DNA of 64,000 nt, taken from positions 1 through 64,000 of the forward strand of contig NZ_VIYJ01000005.1 in NCBI RefSeq assembly GCF_008087085.1, in the 5' to 3' direction. Shown here piece by piece: positions 45,731 through 55,301 of this stretch. Within the stretch, counting starts at the first letter, position 1; each line of letters begins with the position of its first letter. Under the pieces are notes generated by a model, which was not told the origin of the DNA, did no database searches, and saw only the letters and a program-made list of their open reading frames with translations. The translations under genes were made by a program, and so were the position numbers. The stretch comes from Nocardioides rubriscoriae. Its GTDB lineage: Bacteria > Actinomycetota > Actinomycetes > Propionibacteriales > Nocardioidaceae.

Positions 45731-46426
45731 TCAGGAGCCGGGCAGCTCGAGGAGGTTCTCGCGCACGGCGTACATGACGGCCTCCATGCGGGAGTGCAGC
45801 TGGAGCTTCTCGAGCATGTTGCGGACGTGGTTCTTGACGGTGTTCTCGCTGATGAACAGCCGGGCCGCGATCTCCTTGTTGCTGTGGCCCTGGGCCACGA
45901 GCCGCAGCACGTCGAGCTCGCGCTCGGTCAGGCGCAGCGCGGGGCCGCTCTCGCGCTCGGGTCGCGACATCTGCTTGAACTCGTCGATGAGCTTGATCGC
46001 CATCGACGGGCTGATCAGCGACTGGCCGTCGGCCACGACGCGGATCGCCTGGGCCACCTCCTCGATGGAGGAGTCCTTGAGGAGGTAGCCCGAGGCGCCG
46101 CTCTTGACCGCCTCGTAGAGGTCGGCCTCCTCGTCGGAGACCGTCAGCATGATGATCTTGGCCGAGGGGACGCTCTGCTTGATCGCCAGGCACGCCTCGA
46201 TGCCCGACTTCTTGGGCATCCGTACGTCGAGCAGCACGACGTCGGGGGCGGCGGTCTCGGCCAGGGCGGTGCCCTCGACGCCGTCGCCGGCCTCGCCCAC
46301 CACCTCGAGGCCGGGCTCGACGGCCAGCAGCATCGTCAGGCCGCGCCGGAAGAGCTGCTGGTCGTCGACCACCAGCACCCGGATCGGCTCGCGCTCGTCC
46401 TGTCCCCGCCCTGCTGTCTCAGACAC
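45731..46426 (-). CDS. NarL/LuxR-type response regulator
   Basis: A 231-residue regulator. The receiver (about residues 16-130) has the acidic pair VLVVDD, the phosphorylated Asp in VVLLDVRMP, and Thr/Lys in later strands; the C-terminal LuxR helix-turn-helix (about 160-222) has LTERELDVLRLVAQGHSNKEIA and ISENTVKNHVRNML. No histidine kinase is adjacent, so the partner is elsewhere. GTG at 46426 with CATGAT (46433-46438) 6 nt upstream: probably leaderless. Confidence 0.9.
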   Translation of the reverse strand: MSETAGRGQDEREPIRVLVVDDQQLFRRGLTMLLAVEPGLEVVGEAGDGVEGTALAETAAPDVVLLDVRMPKKSGIEACLAIKQSVPSAKIIMLTVSDEEADLYEAVKSGASGYLLKDSSIEEVAQAIRVVADGQSLISPSMAIKLIDEFKQMSRPERESGPALRLTERELDVLRLVAQGHSNKEIAARLFISENTVKNHVRNMLEKLQLHSRMEAVMYAVRENLLELPGS

Positions 46427-46466
46427 GGGGCGATCATGTCACGCCACCCGCTGCGGGCGTGGCGGC

Positions 46467-47099
46467 TCAGCCCGGCTGGTCGTGGGAGACGTCGAGCGAG
46501 ATCACGCCGTAGTCGTAGCCGCGACGGCGGTAGACGACCGACGGCTTCTCGCTCTCCTTGTCGACGAACAGGTAGAAGTCGTGCCCGACCAGCTCCATCT
46601 CGTACATCGCCTGGTCGAGGGTCATCGGGGTGGCGGGGTGGGTCTTCTCGCGCACCACCAGGGGCCCGTCGCCGGTGACGTCGATCGGCCCGACCTCGCG
46701 GTGCAGCGACGCGTCGTCGGGCTCGACCTCGAGGTCCCGGGGGGACTCGACGTCGGCGAGGGCCTGCCCGACGGAGACCGGGGCCCGGCGGCCGTGGTGG
46801 ACCCGACGGCGGTCGGCGGCGCGGCGCATCTGGGCCGCCATCTTGTCGACGGCCAGGTCGAGGGCCCCCATCTGGTGGTCGGCCGCCGCCTCGGCGCGGA
46901 TCACGGGGCCCTTGGAGAACGCGGTCAGCTCGAGGTGGATGGACTTGTCCTGCTGGCGCGGGTTGGGTTCGCAGTCGACCTCGACGTGGACTCGCTGGAT
47001 CCGGTGGTCGTGCTTCTCGAGCCGAGCGAGCTTCTCTGAGCAGTGGGTGCGGAACGAGTCCGTGATCTCGCAGTGACGCCCGGTGACGACAACATCCAT
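46467..47099 (-). CDS. hpf: Long ribosome hibernation promoting factor HPF
   Basis: Dimerises or silences ribosomes in stasis. The 210-residue protein has the N-terminal RaiA/HPF domain (about 1-105, MDVVVTGRHCEITDSF...) and the C-terminal dimerisation domain (about 145-205, KTHPATPMTLDQAMYEMELVGHDFYLF). Length and two domains identify the long form. ATG at 47099 with CTGGAGG. The upstream region holds a 350-nt stretch without genes, which may be a structured leader. Confidence 0.93.
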   Translation of the reverse strand: MDVVVTGRHCEITDSFRTHCSEKLARLEKHDHRIQRVHVEVDCEPNPRQQDKSIHLELTAFSKGPVIRAEAAADHQMGALDLAVDKMAAQMRRAADRRRVHHGRRAPVSVGQALADVESPRDLEVEPDDASLHREVGPIDVTGDGPLVVREKTHPATPMTLDQAMYEMELVGHDFYLFVDKESEKPSVVYRRRGYDYGVISLDVSHDQPG

Positions 47100-47450
47100 G
47101 GTGACCTCCAGCTAGCGATGGTGTGCTCGGTCGACCGGTGGGACCGGCCGACCGCACCCGTGGGGTGGGTGTGGAGGAGTCCGTCCGGCCGACCTGGTCT
47201 TCGACCCCACAACCGCCTGCTGAGGCTCTCGCGGCTCAGTGCCACTACTGGCCTTCTCCCGACACCCCGAGGGGCAGGCCGCATCTGACGGCCGGGACGG
47301 GGCAGGACTTACTACTAAGCCGCACCGTGATCCCCGCGCAGAACGCGGGTTACGTGGACCGCTTTGCCTGCGACTGGCATCGGCTTGCCGGCCCGGGCGA
47401 GTACCCGGGACGACGCAACCACGGACCCGGACGGACTCCATGACATGACG
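47100..47450. other. 351-bp gene-free stretch upstream of hpf with several hairpins
   Basis: No protein gene seen. Hairpins include CCCGCG (47333-47338) with CGCGGG (47344-47349) and a 6-bp stem 47392-47397/47404-47409; a short low-GC segment ACTTACTACTAAGC is at 47308-47321. Flanking genes both run leftwards, so it may hold the hpf promoter and a long structured leader, a comF terminator, or a small RNA. I could not assign it to a known RNA family. Confidence 0.4.
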
Positions 47451-48245
47451 TTAGTGGGTGGCAGGGGGTGACGGAACCTCTGCGCCTGAGGAAACGCCGT
47501 GAACCCCGAGGTGGGACTCCCCCGCCGGTGAGCGGCGGGCGGTGGCCGCCACCACCGCCACCGCGAGCGCCTCGACCCCGACGGCCGCCAGGGCCCGCTG
47601 CGCCTCGCGGGCCGTGCTGCCGGTCGTGAGGACGTCGTCGCACACGACCACGTGGGCCGCGGTGCCGCGGCGTGCCCACCTGCGCAGCTCTCGCGGGCGC
47701 ACCGCCATCGACCCGGCGAGGTTGGCCCGGCGCTGGACGACGTCGAGGCCGGCCTGGTCGACGACCCCGGGTCGCGAGCGCAGCAGCGGGGCGACCGACA
47801 CCCCGGCGCCCAGCACCCTGGCGGCCGACCGGGTCATCGCGAGCGTCGGGTCGTGCCCGCGGGCGCGGACCGTCGAGGGACGCGACGGCACCGGCACGAG
47901 CAGCACCGGGCCGACGGGGCCGCCCGGCGACACCAGGCCGGCGAACGCCGCGGCGACCGAGCGGGCCAGCAGCCGGCCCAGGACCGGGGTCAGCGCCAGC
48001 ATCCGGTGCTCCTTGTGGCTGAGCACCAGCGACCGGGCCAGACCCTCGTACGCCGTCACCGCGAACGGCGTCACCAGGCCGGGTGGGGGCGGGCTCGGCC
48101 AGCGCGGCGTCGCGTCGGACGGCAGCGCGGCGCGGCAGGCCGGGCAGACCAGGCGCCCCGGGACGGAACAGCCCAGGCAGCTGCCGCCGAGCAGCAGGTC
48201 GACGGCCGCGTCACGCACGCCGCCCGTCTCGCGTCCGGTCACCAC
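47451..48245 (-). CDS. ComF-like phosphoribosyltransferase-fold protein
   Basis: A 264-residue protein: N-terminal zinc-finger-like cysteines (CLGC near 24 and CPAC near 35) and a C-terminal type I phosphoribosyltransferase domain with the PRPP loop VVVCDDVLTTGSTAREA near 198-214. In naturally competent bacteria ComF helps process imported single-stranded DNA; in actinobacteria its role is less clear. GTG at 48245 (a second GTG follows directly). The position corresponds to Rv3242c; the usual neighbour Rv3243c is missing here. Confidence 0.85.
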   Translation of the reverse strand: MVTGRETGGVRDAAVDLLLGGSCLGCSVPGRLVCPACRAALPSDATPRWPSPPPPGLVTPFAVTAYEGLARSLVLSHKEHRMLALTPVLGRLLARSVAAAFAGLVSPGGPVGPVLLVPVPSRPSTVRARGHDPTLAMTRSAARVLGAGVSVAPLLRSRPGVVDQAGLDVVQRRANLAGSMAVRPRELRRWARRGTAAHVVVCDDVLTTGSTAREAQRALAAVGVEALAVAVVAATARRSPAGESHLGVHGVSSGAEVPSPPATH

Positions 48246-48321
48246 GAGACGATCGCACCAGGAAACGCCGCGGCCCGCCAGCGCTCCGACCCGGCCTGTG
48301 GACGAGCGCCGCGGGCCGGGC

Positions 48322-50088
48322 TCAGCCGGCGTAGGTGATGCTGGTGGCCGCCTCGCCGACGAAGCCGTAGGAACCGCCGTTGGTGACGTCGACGATGTTG
48401 TCGGGGGTCACGACGTAGAGCGGCAGGTCCTCGACCGGGGAGCCGGCCAGGCCGGTGACGGGTCCTGGCACCGGCGTCGGCAGCGACTCGGCGTTGCTCG
48501 CCGAGCCGTCGACGCCGATGGTGCGCACGGCGTAGAGCTTGCCGGCCTCGACGGGCGTGAGCAGGGCCAGGGTGGTCGGGGAGGTCCAGGCGATGTCGTC
48601 GATGCGCAGGGTCGGGCTGGCGTCGACCTCGACGAGCTCGGTGCTGCGCACGCGGACGACGGCGCCGAGCCCGTCGACCTCGACGCGCCCGACGCGCAGC
48701 TCGTCGCCGGTCCGGTCGCGGACGACCGCGACGAAGCGGGTGCCGTCACGTGAGACCAGGAAGGAGCGGACGTCGGACCCGCTCACGCCCGACACCGCGA
48801 CCACCCGGTCGACCCCGTCGACCACGACGTGGACCGACGCACCGGACGGGGTGCGGTCGACGACCCAGATCCGGTCGGCGAAGTCCCAGGCCGGGGGCAG
48901 CAGGTCGGTGCCGCGGAGCACCACGTCGGCGCGGGCCCCGGCGGCGGTGCTCCCACGGGCCGCGTTGAGGTCGCCGACGAGCAGCCTGCGGCCCTCCACG
49001 CCGACCCCGGCGACCAGGGTGCCGTCGAGGTTGGGCGTGGCGGCGCGCACCGGGGCCGCACCGGTGCCGAAGACCCCGCTCACCGGTTGCAGCTCGTTGC
49101 CCTCGCGGACGGCGAGCCGCCGGTCGCGCACCGCGAAGAGCTGCTGGGTGGGGTCGGGCCCGTTGGGCCCGTAACGGGCGGCCTCCTCGACGGCGTACAG
49201 CTGGTCGCCGTCGGGCCCGAGCACCGGCGCGCCACCGAGGGTGACCCGCACGGCACGGATCTCGGGCTGCTGGCGCAGGGTCCAGGCGAGCTGGGCCAGC
49301 AGCCGTTCCGCAGCGGGGCTGCTGATCGAGCTGGCCTCACCGCCCAGGTCGATGTCGGCGACGCCGTCGGGCGAGATGGCCACCGAGGGCCGGGGGTCCA
49401 GGCCCGTCGGGACGTAGGACCTCGTGAGCATCGACAGGTAGCCGCCGGGTCCCTCGATCAGCCGGCTGACCAGCGTGGCCGGCAGCTCCTTGCCCCGGGG
49501 CACGTAGACCGGCTGCGGCACCAGGATCCGACCGCTGGGGTCGAAGTAGAACAGCGAGGCGGGCCGGAACCGCTGGGTGAACCACTTGCGCGGCACGACC
49601 AGGGCGTCGGGCGGGTTGGTGATGCGGTACTCGTTGTCCTGGACCGTCAGGTCGAAGCGCAGCACGTCGCTGCCGTTGCCGAGCCGGCCGACGTAGCCGC
49701 CGGAGCGGTCGAGCCGCTCGGCGTCGACCAGCTGCACCGACACGCGCAGCCGGTCGTCGCGGGGCTGGCGGGCATCGGCGTAGGTGATGGTGCCGTCGCC
49801 GGGCTCCCACTCGGACGCCGCCGGCGTCGAGAGGAAGAGCTTGGCGACGTCGAGGCGGATCGGGGACGCGGTCATGGCGTCGAGGAACCCGCCCACGACC
49901 GCGCTCGGGCTCATCCCCGGGACCGGCGGGGCCGGGTTGATGTCGCTGGCGCGCTCGTCGTCGACCGAGGACCGCGCGCCCGCGTCGACCACCGGCCCCG
50001 ACTCGGGCAGGCTCGTGCAGCCGGCCAGCACCACCCCCAGCAGGAGCAGCACGGGCACGGCCTGGCCCCGTCGTCGCGTCGACCTCAT
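48322..50088 (-). CDS. lpqB: Lipoprotein LpqB, partner of MtrB
   Basis: A 588-residue lipoprotein with lipobox VLAGC (residues 19-23). The N-terminal part about 55-170 precedes a GerMN-like domain (about 190-310), and the rest is a beta-propeller-like LpqB C-terminus. In mycobacteria it interacts with the extracellular sensor part of MtrB and modulates the MtrAB phosphorelay. ATG at 50088 overlaps the mtrB stop as ATGA. Corresponds to Rv3244c. Confidence 0.92.
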   Translation of the reverse strand: MRSTRRRGQAVPVLLLLGVVLAGCTSLPESGPVVDAGARSSVDDERASDINPAPPVPGMSPSAVVGGFLDAMTASPIRLDVAKLFLSTPAASEWEPGDGTITYADARQPRDDRLRVSVQLVDAERLDRSGGYVGRLGNGSDVLRFDLTVQDNEYRITNPPDALVVPRKWFTQRFRPASLFYFDPSGRILVPQPVYVPRGKELPATLVSRLIEGPGGYLSMLTRSYVPTGLDPRPSVAISPDGVADIDLGGEASSISSPAAERLLAQLAWTLRQQPEIRAVRVTLGGAPVLGPDGDQLYAVEEAARYGPNGPDPTQQLFAVRDRRLAVREGNELQPVSGVFGTGAAPVRAATPNLDGTLVAGVGVEGRRLLVGDLNAARGSTAAGARADVVLRGTDLLPPAWDFADRIWVVDRTPSGASVHVVVDGVDRVVAVSGVSGSDVRSFLVSRDGTRFVAVVRDRTGDELRVGRVEVDGLGAVVRVRSTELVEVDASPTLRIDDIAWTSPTTLALLTPVEAGKLYAVRTIGVDGSASNAESLPTPVPGPVTGLAGSPVEDLPLYVVTPDNIVDVTNGGSYGFVGEAATSITYAG

Positions 50089-51878
50089 CGCCGCACCTGC
50101 GGGCCGCCGGGCCGGGCGTCGGGCGCCGCGGGGACGGCCGGCCCGGCCGACCCGGCCGGGGTGGGGACGACGGGGGCCACGGGGGCCTTTGCGGCGCCGG
50201 GGGCCTCGGAGGCCGGGTCGCGCGCGACGGTGGGAGAGGCGGCCGCGGGATAGCTGCCGAGGACGGCGGCGTCCTCGGGCTGCAGCGGCAGCGGGCTGCG
50301 CCGCAGCGCGAAGCCGGCACGACGCGGCAGCGTCAACCGGAACTGGGCGCCGCCGCCGGGGCGGCCCCACGCCTGCAGCCACCCCCCGTGCAGGTGGGTG
50401 TCCTCGAGGGCGATCGACAACCCGAGACCGGTGCCCCCGCTGGTGCGGGCCCGGGCCGGGTCGGCGCGCCAGAACCGGTTGAACACCATCGCCGACTCCC
50501 CCGGCTCCAGACCGATGCCGTAGTCGCGGACCGCGACCGCCGAGGCGTCGTCGTCGACGCCGAGCCGCACCACGATGCCGGGCTCGCGGCCACCGACGGC
50601 GGCGTGGTCGATGGCGTTGGTGACCAGGTTGCGCACGATCCGCTCGACCCGTCGGGCGTCGGCCTCGGCGAGGCAGGGCCGGTCGGCGTCCTCGACGAAG
50701 ACCCGGACCCCGCGCTGCTCGGCCAGGGCCCGGGTCGAGTCGACCACCCGGCGTACGACGTCGCCGAGGTTGACGTCCTCGAGGTCGAGCACCGCCGCGC
50801 CGGCGTCGAAGCGGCTGATCTCGAGCAGGTCGGCGAGCAGGGTCTCGAAGCGGTCGAGCTCGGTCTGCAGGAGCTCGGCGGCGCGGGCGGTGCCGGGGTC
50901 GAAGTCGCCGCGGGCGTCGTGGAGCACGTCGCCGGCCATCCGGACGGTCGTGAGCGGCGTGCGCAGCTCGTGGGACACGTCGGAGACGAACCGGCGCTGC
51001 ACACGGCTGAGCTCCTCGAGCTGGCGGATCTGGCGCTGCAGGTTGCTGGCCATCTGGTTGAACGAGATCGCCAGGCGCGCGACGTCGTCCTCGCCCTTGA
51101 CCTGCAGCCGCTCCTGCAGCCGTCCGGCGGCCAGCCGCTCGGCGACCTGGCGGGCCAGCCGCACCGGGGTGACGACCTGGCGGGTCACCAACCAGGTCAG
51201 CCCGGCGACCAGCACGAGCAGCAGGACGGCGGCCGTGAGCAGCGCCTGGGTGACCAGGTCGAGGGTCTCCTGCTCCTCGTCGAGGGGGTAGAGCAGGTAG
51301 ATCGCGTAGGTCCGCCCGTCGGCCGGCAGCCGGACCTGGGAGCCGACGGCGATCGCGGGGCGGCCCGTCGTGACGCCGTCGACCTCGGTGACGATCCGGG
51401 TGTAGGTCCACGCCGGGGTGGCGCCCACGGTCGACAGACGGCGCTGCAGGGAGCTGGGGACGCTGGCCGACAGGTCGAGTCCCGAGCTGAAGCTCGCGAC
51501 ACCCTCGCCGACCGGGACGCCCTGGTCGACCGGCCCGGCGACGGCGACGCTGTAGCCGCGGGTCTCGGCGCGCTTGATGATCTCGTCGGCGAGCGCCCGT
51601 AGCTGCGCCGTGGCGTCCGGGTCGCGGCCCGACACGGTCTCGAGGCGGGCCTCGGCCTCCGTGGTCTCGTTGGAGGCCTCCGCGAGCACGGTGGCGACCC
51701 GGCTGTCGAGCAGGCCGTCGCGGGTCTCGCGCAGCAGGTACCAGCCCACGGCGCTGATGACGACGGCCGACAGCACCAGGGTGCTCGCGACGACCCGCGC
51801 CTGGGTGGACCGGCGCCAGAACGTGAGCGCACGGCGTACGCCGGACGGCAGGCGCGTCCTGCGCCGCGGCCGGTCCAC
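50085..51878 (-). CDS. mtrB: Sensor histidine kinase MtrB
   Basis: A 597-residue membrane kinase. Two membrane helices (about 29-50 and 212-238) flank an extracytoplasmic sensor; HAMP about 238-290; H-box FVSDVSHELRTPLTTVR with the phosphorylated His near 305; N-box NLVTNAIDHAA; G boxes DYGIGLEPGES and GGTGLGLSIAL. The last ~75 residues are a Pro/Ala-rich tail not found in a minimal kinase. It responds to envelope and division status in relatives. GTG at 51878, 3 bp after mtrA. Confidence 0.93.
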   Translation of the reverse strand: MDRPRRRTRLPSGVRRALTFWRRSTQARVVASTLVLSAVVISAVGWYLLRETRDGLLDSRVATVLAEASNETTEAEARLETVSGRDPDATAQLRALADEIIKRAETRGYSVAVAGPVDQGVPVGEGVASFSSGLDLSASVPSSLQRRLSTVGATPAWTYTRIVTEVDGVTTGRPAIAVGSQVRLPADGRTYAIYLLYPLDEEQETLDLVTQALLTAAVLLLVLVAGLTWLVTRQVVTPVRLARQVAERLAAGRLQERLQVKGEDDVARLAISFNQMASNLQRQIRQLEELSRVQRRFVSDVSHELRTPLTTVRMAGDVLHDARGDFDPGTARAAELLQTELDRFETLLADLLEISRFDAGAAVLDLEDVNLGDVVRRVVDSTRALAEQRGVRVFVEDADRPCLAEADARRVERIVRNLVTNAIDHAAVGGREPGIVVRLGVDDDASAVAVRDYGIGLEPGESAMVFNRFWRADPARARTSGGTGLGLSIALEDTHLHGGWLQAWGRPGGGAQFRLTLPRRAGFALRRSPLPLQPEDAAVLGSYPAAASPTVARDPASEAPGAAKAPVAPVVPTPAGSAGPAVPAAPDARPGGPQVRR

Positions 51879-51881
51879 GAC

Positions 51882-52595
51882 CTAGGCCTTGCCGGCCTTG
51901 TAGCCGACCCCGCGCACGGTCACGACGATCTCGGGGTGCTCCGGGTCGTGCTCGACCTTGGACCGCAGCCGCTGGACGTGGACGTTGACCAGCCGGGTGT
52001 CGGCGGCGTGGCGGTAGCCCCACACCGTCTCGAGGAGCATCTCGCGGGTGAAGACCTGCCACGGCTTGCGCGCCAGGCACAGCAGCAGGTCGAACTCGAG
52101 GGGCGTCAGGCTGATCGACGCGCCGTCGCGCGTGACCGAGTGGCCGTCGACGTCGATCTCGAGGTCGCCGATCGTCAGCGTCTCCTGCTGGCCCGGGTCG
52201 CCCTGCTCGTTGCGCCGCACCCGGGCGCGGATCCGGGCGACGAGCTCCTTGGGCTTGAACGGCTTGACGACGTAGTCGTCGGCGCCGGACTCGAGGCCAA
52301 CCACGATGTCGACGGTGTCGCCCTTGGCGGTGAGCATGACGATGGGGACCCCGGACTCGGCCCGGATCTCCTTGCACACGTCGATCCCGTCGCGCCCCGG
52401 GAGCATCAGGTCGAGCAGCACCACGTCGGGGCGGTAGTCGCGGAACGCCGCGAGCGCCTGGTCGCCGCGCGCGACGGTCTGGGAGTCGAAGCCCTCCTGG
52501 CGCAGCACGATGGACAACATCTCGGACAGCGCGGCGTCGTCGTCGACGACGAGCACGCGACCGTTGGTCGCCAGGGCGCTCGCCGGTTCACTCAT
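51882..52595 (-). CDS. mtrA: Response regulator MtrA (OmpR family)
   Basis: A 237-residue regulator, receiver (about 14-125: VLVVDDDAALSEML, phosphorylated Asp in VVLLDLMLPG, Lys in DYVVKPFKPKE) and winged helix (about 145-235: LTPLEFDLLLCLARKPWQVF, TRLVNVHVQRLRSKVE). Controls division and wall genes in actinobacteria. ATG at 52595 is chosen over the ATG at 52604 because CACAAT (52603-52608) lies 7 nt before it and would overlap the other. Corresponds to Rv3246c. tmk (Rv3247c) is not between mtrA and sahH here. Confidence 0.93.
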   Translation of the reverse strand: MSEPASALATNGRVLVVDDDAALSEMLSIVLRQEGFDSQTVARGDQALAAFRDYRPDVVLLDLMLPGRDGIDVCKEIRAESGVPIVMLTAKGDTVDIVVGLESGADDYVVKPFKPKELVARIRARVRRNEQGDPGQQETLTIGDLEIDVDGHSVTRDGASISLTPLEFDLLLCLARKPWQVFTREMLLETVWGYRHAADTRLVNVHVQRLRSKVEHDPEHPEIVVTVRGVGYKAGKA

Positions 52596-52602
52596 GCCGT
52601 CC

Positions 52603-52608
52603 ATTGTG
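52603..52608 (-). promoter_or_regulatory. -10-like CACAAT before mtrA, probably leaderless
   Basis: CACAAT is 7 nt before the ATG at 52595 and includes the bases of the alternative ATG at 52604. No ribosome site is present. The same hexamer precedes parA. Confidence 0.45.
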
Positions 52609-52626
52609 TCAGCCGCCTCACGAACG

Positions 52627-52663
52627 CGAGAACGCCACCACGGTGACCGTGGTGGCGTTCTCG
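52627..52663 (-). terminator. 17-bp hairpin between sahH and mtrA
   Basis: Perfect arms of 17 nt (52627-52643 and 52647-52663) with the loop TGA. It follows sahH by about 110 bp and sits about 20 bp before the mtrA -10 element, so it may terminate sahH and also lie in the -35 region of mtrA. Confidence 0.75.
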
Positions 52664-52772
52664 TCCTACGCGGTGATCGTCCTACTCCGACACGGCGGGT
52701 GCCCCGTCCGGTCACCCGGCGCCCCTACCCGTGCGGGAGGTGACCACACGGCGCACGGAGCGACCAATCGAC

Positions 52773-54200
52773 TCAGTAGCGGTAGGTCTCGGGCTTGTAG
52801 GGCCCGGCCGCGTCCAGGCCGAGGTAGCCGGCCTGGGTGTCGCTGAGGGTGGTCAGCTTGACGCCGAGGGCGTCGAGGTGGAGGCGGGCGACCTCCTCGT
52901 CGAGGTGCTTGGGCAGCACGTAGACGCCGACCGGGTACTGCTCGGTCTTGGTGAAGATCTCGATCTGCGCCAGCACCTGGTTGGTGAAGGACGTCGACAT
53001 CACGAACGACGGGTGGCCCGTGGCGTTGCCGAGGTTCATGAGGCGACCCTCGGACAGCACGATGATGGCCTTGCCGTCGTCGAACGTCCACAGGTCGACC
53101 TGCGGCTTGACGGTCTTGCGCACGGCGACACCCTCGGCCTCGAGGCCGGCCATGTCGATCTCGTTGTCGAAGTGACCGATGTTGGCGACGATCGCGTTGT
53201 GCTTCATCGCGCGCATGTGGTCGACGGTGACGACGTCGCGGTTGCCGGTGGCGGTGACGATGATGTCGGCGGTCGGCAGGGCCTCCTCGAGCGTGGTGAC
53301 CTGGTAGCCGTCCATCGCCGCCTGGAGCGCGCAGATCGGGTCGATCTCGGTGACGATGACGCGGGCGCCCTGGCCGCGCAGGGACTCCGCGGAGCCCTTG
53401 CCGACGTCGCCGTAGCCGCAGACGACCGCGACCTTGCCGCCGATGAGGACGTCGGTGGCGCGGTTGATGCCGTCGATGAGCGAGTGGCGGCAGCCGTACT
53501 TGTTGTCGAACTTCGACTTGGTGACCGAGTCGTTGACGTTGATGGCGGGGAAGAGGAGCGACCCCTCCTTCATCATCTCGTAGAGACGGTGGACACCGGT
53601 GGTGGTCTCCTCGGTGACGCCCTTGATCGAGTTGGCGATCGGGCCCCAGTAGTCCTTCTTCTCGGCCAGCACGCTGTTGAGGACCTCGAAGATGATCCGC
53701 TGCTCGGTGCTCTGGGCGGTGGCCGGGTCGGGCGCCGCGCCGGTCTTCTCGGCCTGGACACCGAGGTGCACCAGCAAGGTGGCGTCGCCACCGTCGTCGA
53801 GGATCATGTTGGGCAGCTCGTCGCCCCAGTCGAGGATCTGCTGGGTGCACCACCAGTACTCCTCCAGCGTCTCGCCCTTCCAGGCGAAGACGGGGGTGCC
53901 GGTGGGGTTGTCGACGGAGCCCTCGGGGCCGACGACGACCGCGGCGGCGGCGTGGTCCTGGGTCGAGAAGATGTTGCACGAGGCCCAGCGGCACTCAGCA
54001 CCGAGCGCGGTCAGCGTCTCGATGAGGACGGCGGTCTGGATCGTCATGTGGATCGAGCCGACGATGCGGGCGCCGGCGAGGGGCTTGGAGTCGCCGAAGC
54101 GCTCACGCATCGCCATGAGGCCGGGCATCTCGTGCTCGGCGAGCTTGATCTCGGTGCGACCGAAGTCGGCAAGGGAAAGGTCTGCGACCTTGTAGTCCAT
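52773..54200 (-). CDS. ahcY: S-adenosylhomocysteinase
   Basis: Hydrolyses S-adenosylhomocysteine to adenosine and homocysteine, the recycling step of all methylations, including those of the several methyltransferases in this window. 475 residues. Seen: the N-terminal [17 protein letters not shown], substrate-binding HLGVQAE region, [15 protein letters not shown] (Lys/Asp of the active site), and the NAD loop [19 protein letters not shown] at 54200 with GAGGAGA upstream. Corresponds to Rv3248c. I looked for a SAH riboswitch in the leader and did not see one. Confidence 0.95.
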   Translation of the reverse strand: MDYKVADLSLADFGRTEIKLAEHEMPGLMAMRERFGDSKPLAGARIVGSIHMTIQTAVLIETLTALGAECRWASCNIFSTQDHAAAAVVVGPEGSVDNPTGTPVFAWKGETLEEYWWCTQQILDWGDELPNMILDDGGDATLLVHLGVQAEKTGAAPDPATAQSTEQRIIFEVLNSVLAEKKDYWGPIANSIKGVTEETTTGVHRLYEMMKEGSLLFPAINVNDSVTKSKFDNKYGCRHSLIDGINRATDVLIGGKVAVVCGYGDVGKGSAESLRGQGARVIVTEIDPICALQAAMDGYQVTTLEEALPTADIIVTATGNRDVVTVDHMRAMKHNAIVANIGHFDNEIDMAGLEAEGVAVRKTVKPQVDLWTFDDGKAIIVLSEGRLMNLGNATGHPSFVMSTSFTNQVLAQIEIFTKTEQYPVGVYVLPKHLDEEVARLHLDALGVKLTTLSDTQAGYLGLDAAGPYKPETYRY

Positions 54201-54283
54201 CAGGTGTCTCCTCAGGAGAGTGCTGAGCTGGCGTCTGCGTCGCGCATCTGCGCGTTCGTCGGGATCTCCCACGCGACGGTCTC

Positions 54284-54289
54284 AGAGTA
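54284..54289 (-). promoter_or_regulatory. -10 hexamer TACTCT for sahH
   Basis: Would start transcription near 54277, leaving a leader of about 77 nt that contains the AGGAG site. Confidence 0.45.
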
Positions 54290-54333
54290 GGACAGCGCCA
54301 GGGTCAGTGGGGAATCCCCGGAAGGGTTGTGCC

Positions 54334-55296
54334 TCAGTGGGCGCCGGGGTCGTCGACCGACGACGCCGCACCGGTCGGGAGCACGTGCATCACGGCGACG
54401 ACGACGGCACCGACGACCAGCCCGACCACGGCCGACAGCGCGGTGTTGACCAGCCACCCGACCACGCCGCCGACCGACTCGAGCGCGTGCGCGGCCTCCT
54501 CCTCGAGGTGGTGCACGACGTCGTAGGGCCCGTCGAGGCCTAGCTCGTGGAGCTGGACGACGAGGATGTGGCCGCCCACCCAGAGCATCGCGGCCGTGCC
54601 GACGACCGAGATCACGGCCAGCAGCCCTGGCATGGCGCGCACGAGCGCGAGCCCCACCCGTCGGGCGGCGGCCGACGGGCGCTGGGCCAGGGACAGGCCC
54701 ACGTCGTCCATCTTCACGATCAGGGCGACGACGCCGTAGACCAGCACCGTGATGCCGAGGGCCACGACCGCGAGGATCACGGCGCGCGAGACGAACGGCT
54801 CGTCGATCACCTCGTTGAGGGCGATCACCATGATCTCGGCGGAGAGGATGAAGTCGGTGCGGATCGCTCCGGCCACTATGGTCCTCTCCTGCTCCGGCGT
54901 GATCTCGGCCGACCCGCCGCCGGCCTCCGGGGGGTGCCCGCTGACGCGCTCCCAGATCTTCTCGGCGCCCTCGTAGGCCAGGAACGTGCCGCCGCACACG
55001 AGGATCAGCGGCAGCACCCAGTCGGGGGCGAACTGGCTGAGCAGCAGCGCCGCGGGGAGGATGAGCACGAGCTTGTTGCGCAGGGAGCCGACGGCGATCT
55101 TCTTGATGATCGGCAGCTCACGCTGCGCGGCGACGCCCTGGACGTACTGCGGGGTCACGGCCGTGTCGTCGACGACGACCCCGGCGGCCTTGGCGCTGGC
55201 GCGGCCGGCGGCCGCCGCGATGTCGTCGGTCGAGGCGGCGGCCAGGCGCGCGAGCGCGGCGATGTCGTCGAGGAGTCCGAACAGCCCAGCGCTCAC
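54334..55296 (-). CDS. DUF808 (YedI-like) membrane protein
   Basis: A 320-residue integral membrane protein with roughly six hydrophobic segments in the second half. It starts VSAGLFGLLDDIAALARLAAASTDD (split motif: GLFGLLDDIA and DDIAAAAGRASAKAAGVV), ending NTALSAVVGLVVGAVVVAV; these match DUF808. Unknown function. GTG at 55296, leaderless: TAGGCT 7 nt upstream, overlapping the stop of the acyltransferase. Confidence 0.85.
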   Translation of the reverse strand: MSAGLFGLLDDIAALARLAAASTDDIAAAAGRASAKAAGVVVDDTAVTPQYVQGVAAQRELPIIKKIAVGSLRNKLVLILPAALLLSQFAPDWVLPLILVCGGTFLAYEGAEKIWERVSGHPPEAGGGSAEITPEQERTIVAGAIRTDFILSAEIMVIALNEVIDEPFVSRAVILAVVALGITVLVYGVVALIVKMDDVGLSLAQRPSAAARRVGLALVRAMPGLLAVISVVGTAAMLWVGGHILVVQLHELGLDGPYDVVHHLEEEAAHALESVGGVVGWLVNTALSAVVGLVVGAVVVAVMHVLPTGAASSVDDPGAH

Positions 55297-55301
55297 CCGC
55301 C

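Noticed and set aside
52596..52715. Longer N-terminus of MtrA
   Set aside because: Translation upstream is Arg/Pro-rich and covers the sahH terminator hairpin; family members start near the receiver domain.
54201..54333. SAM or SAH riboswitch in front of sahH
   Set aside because: I looked for the known conserved loops and found none; the leader is only about 77 nt by the predicted promoter.
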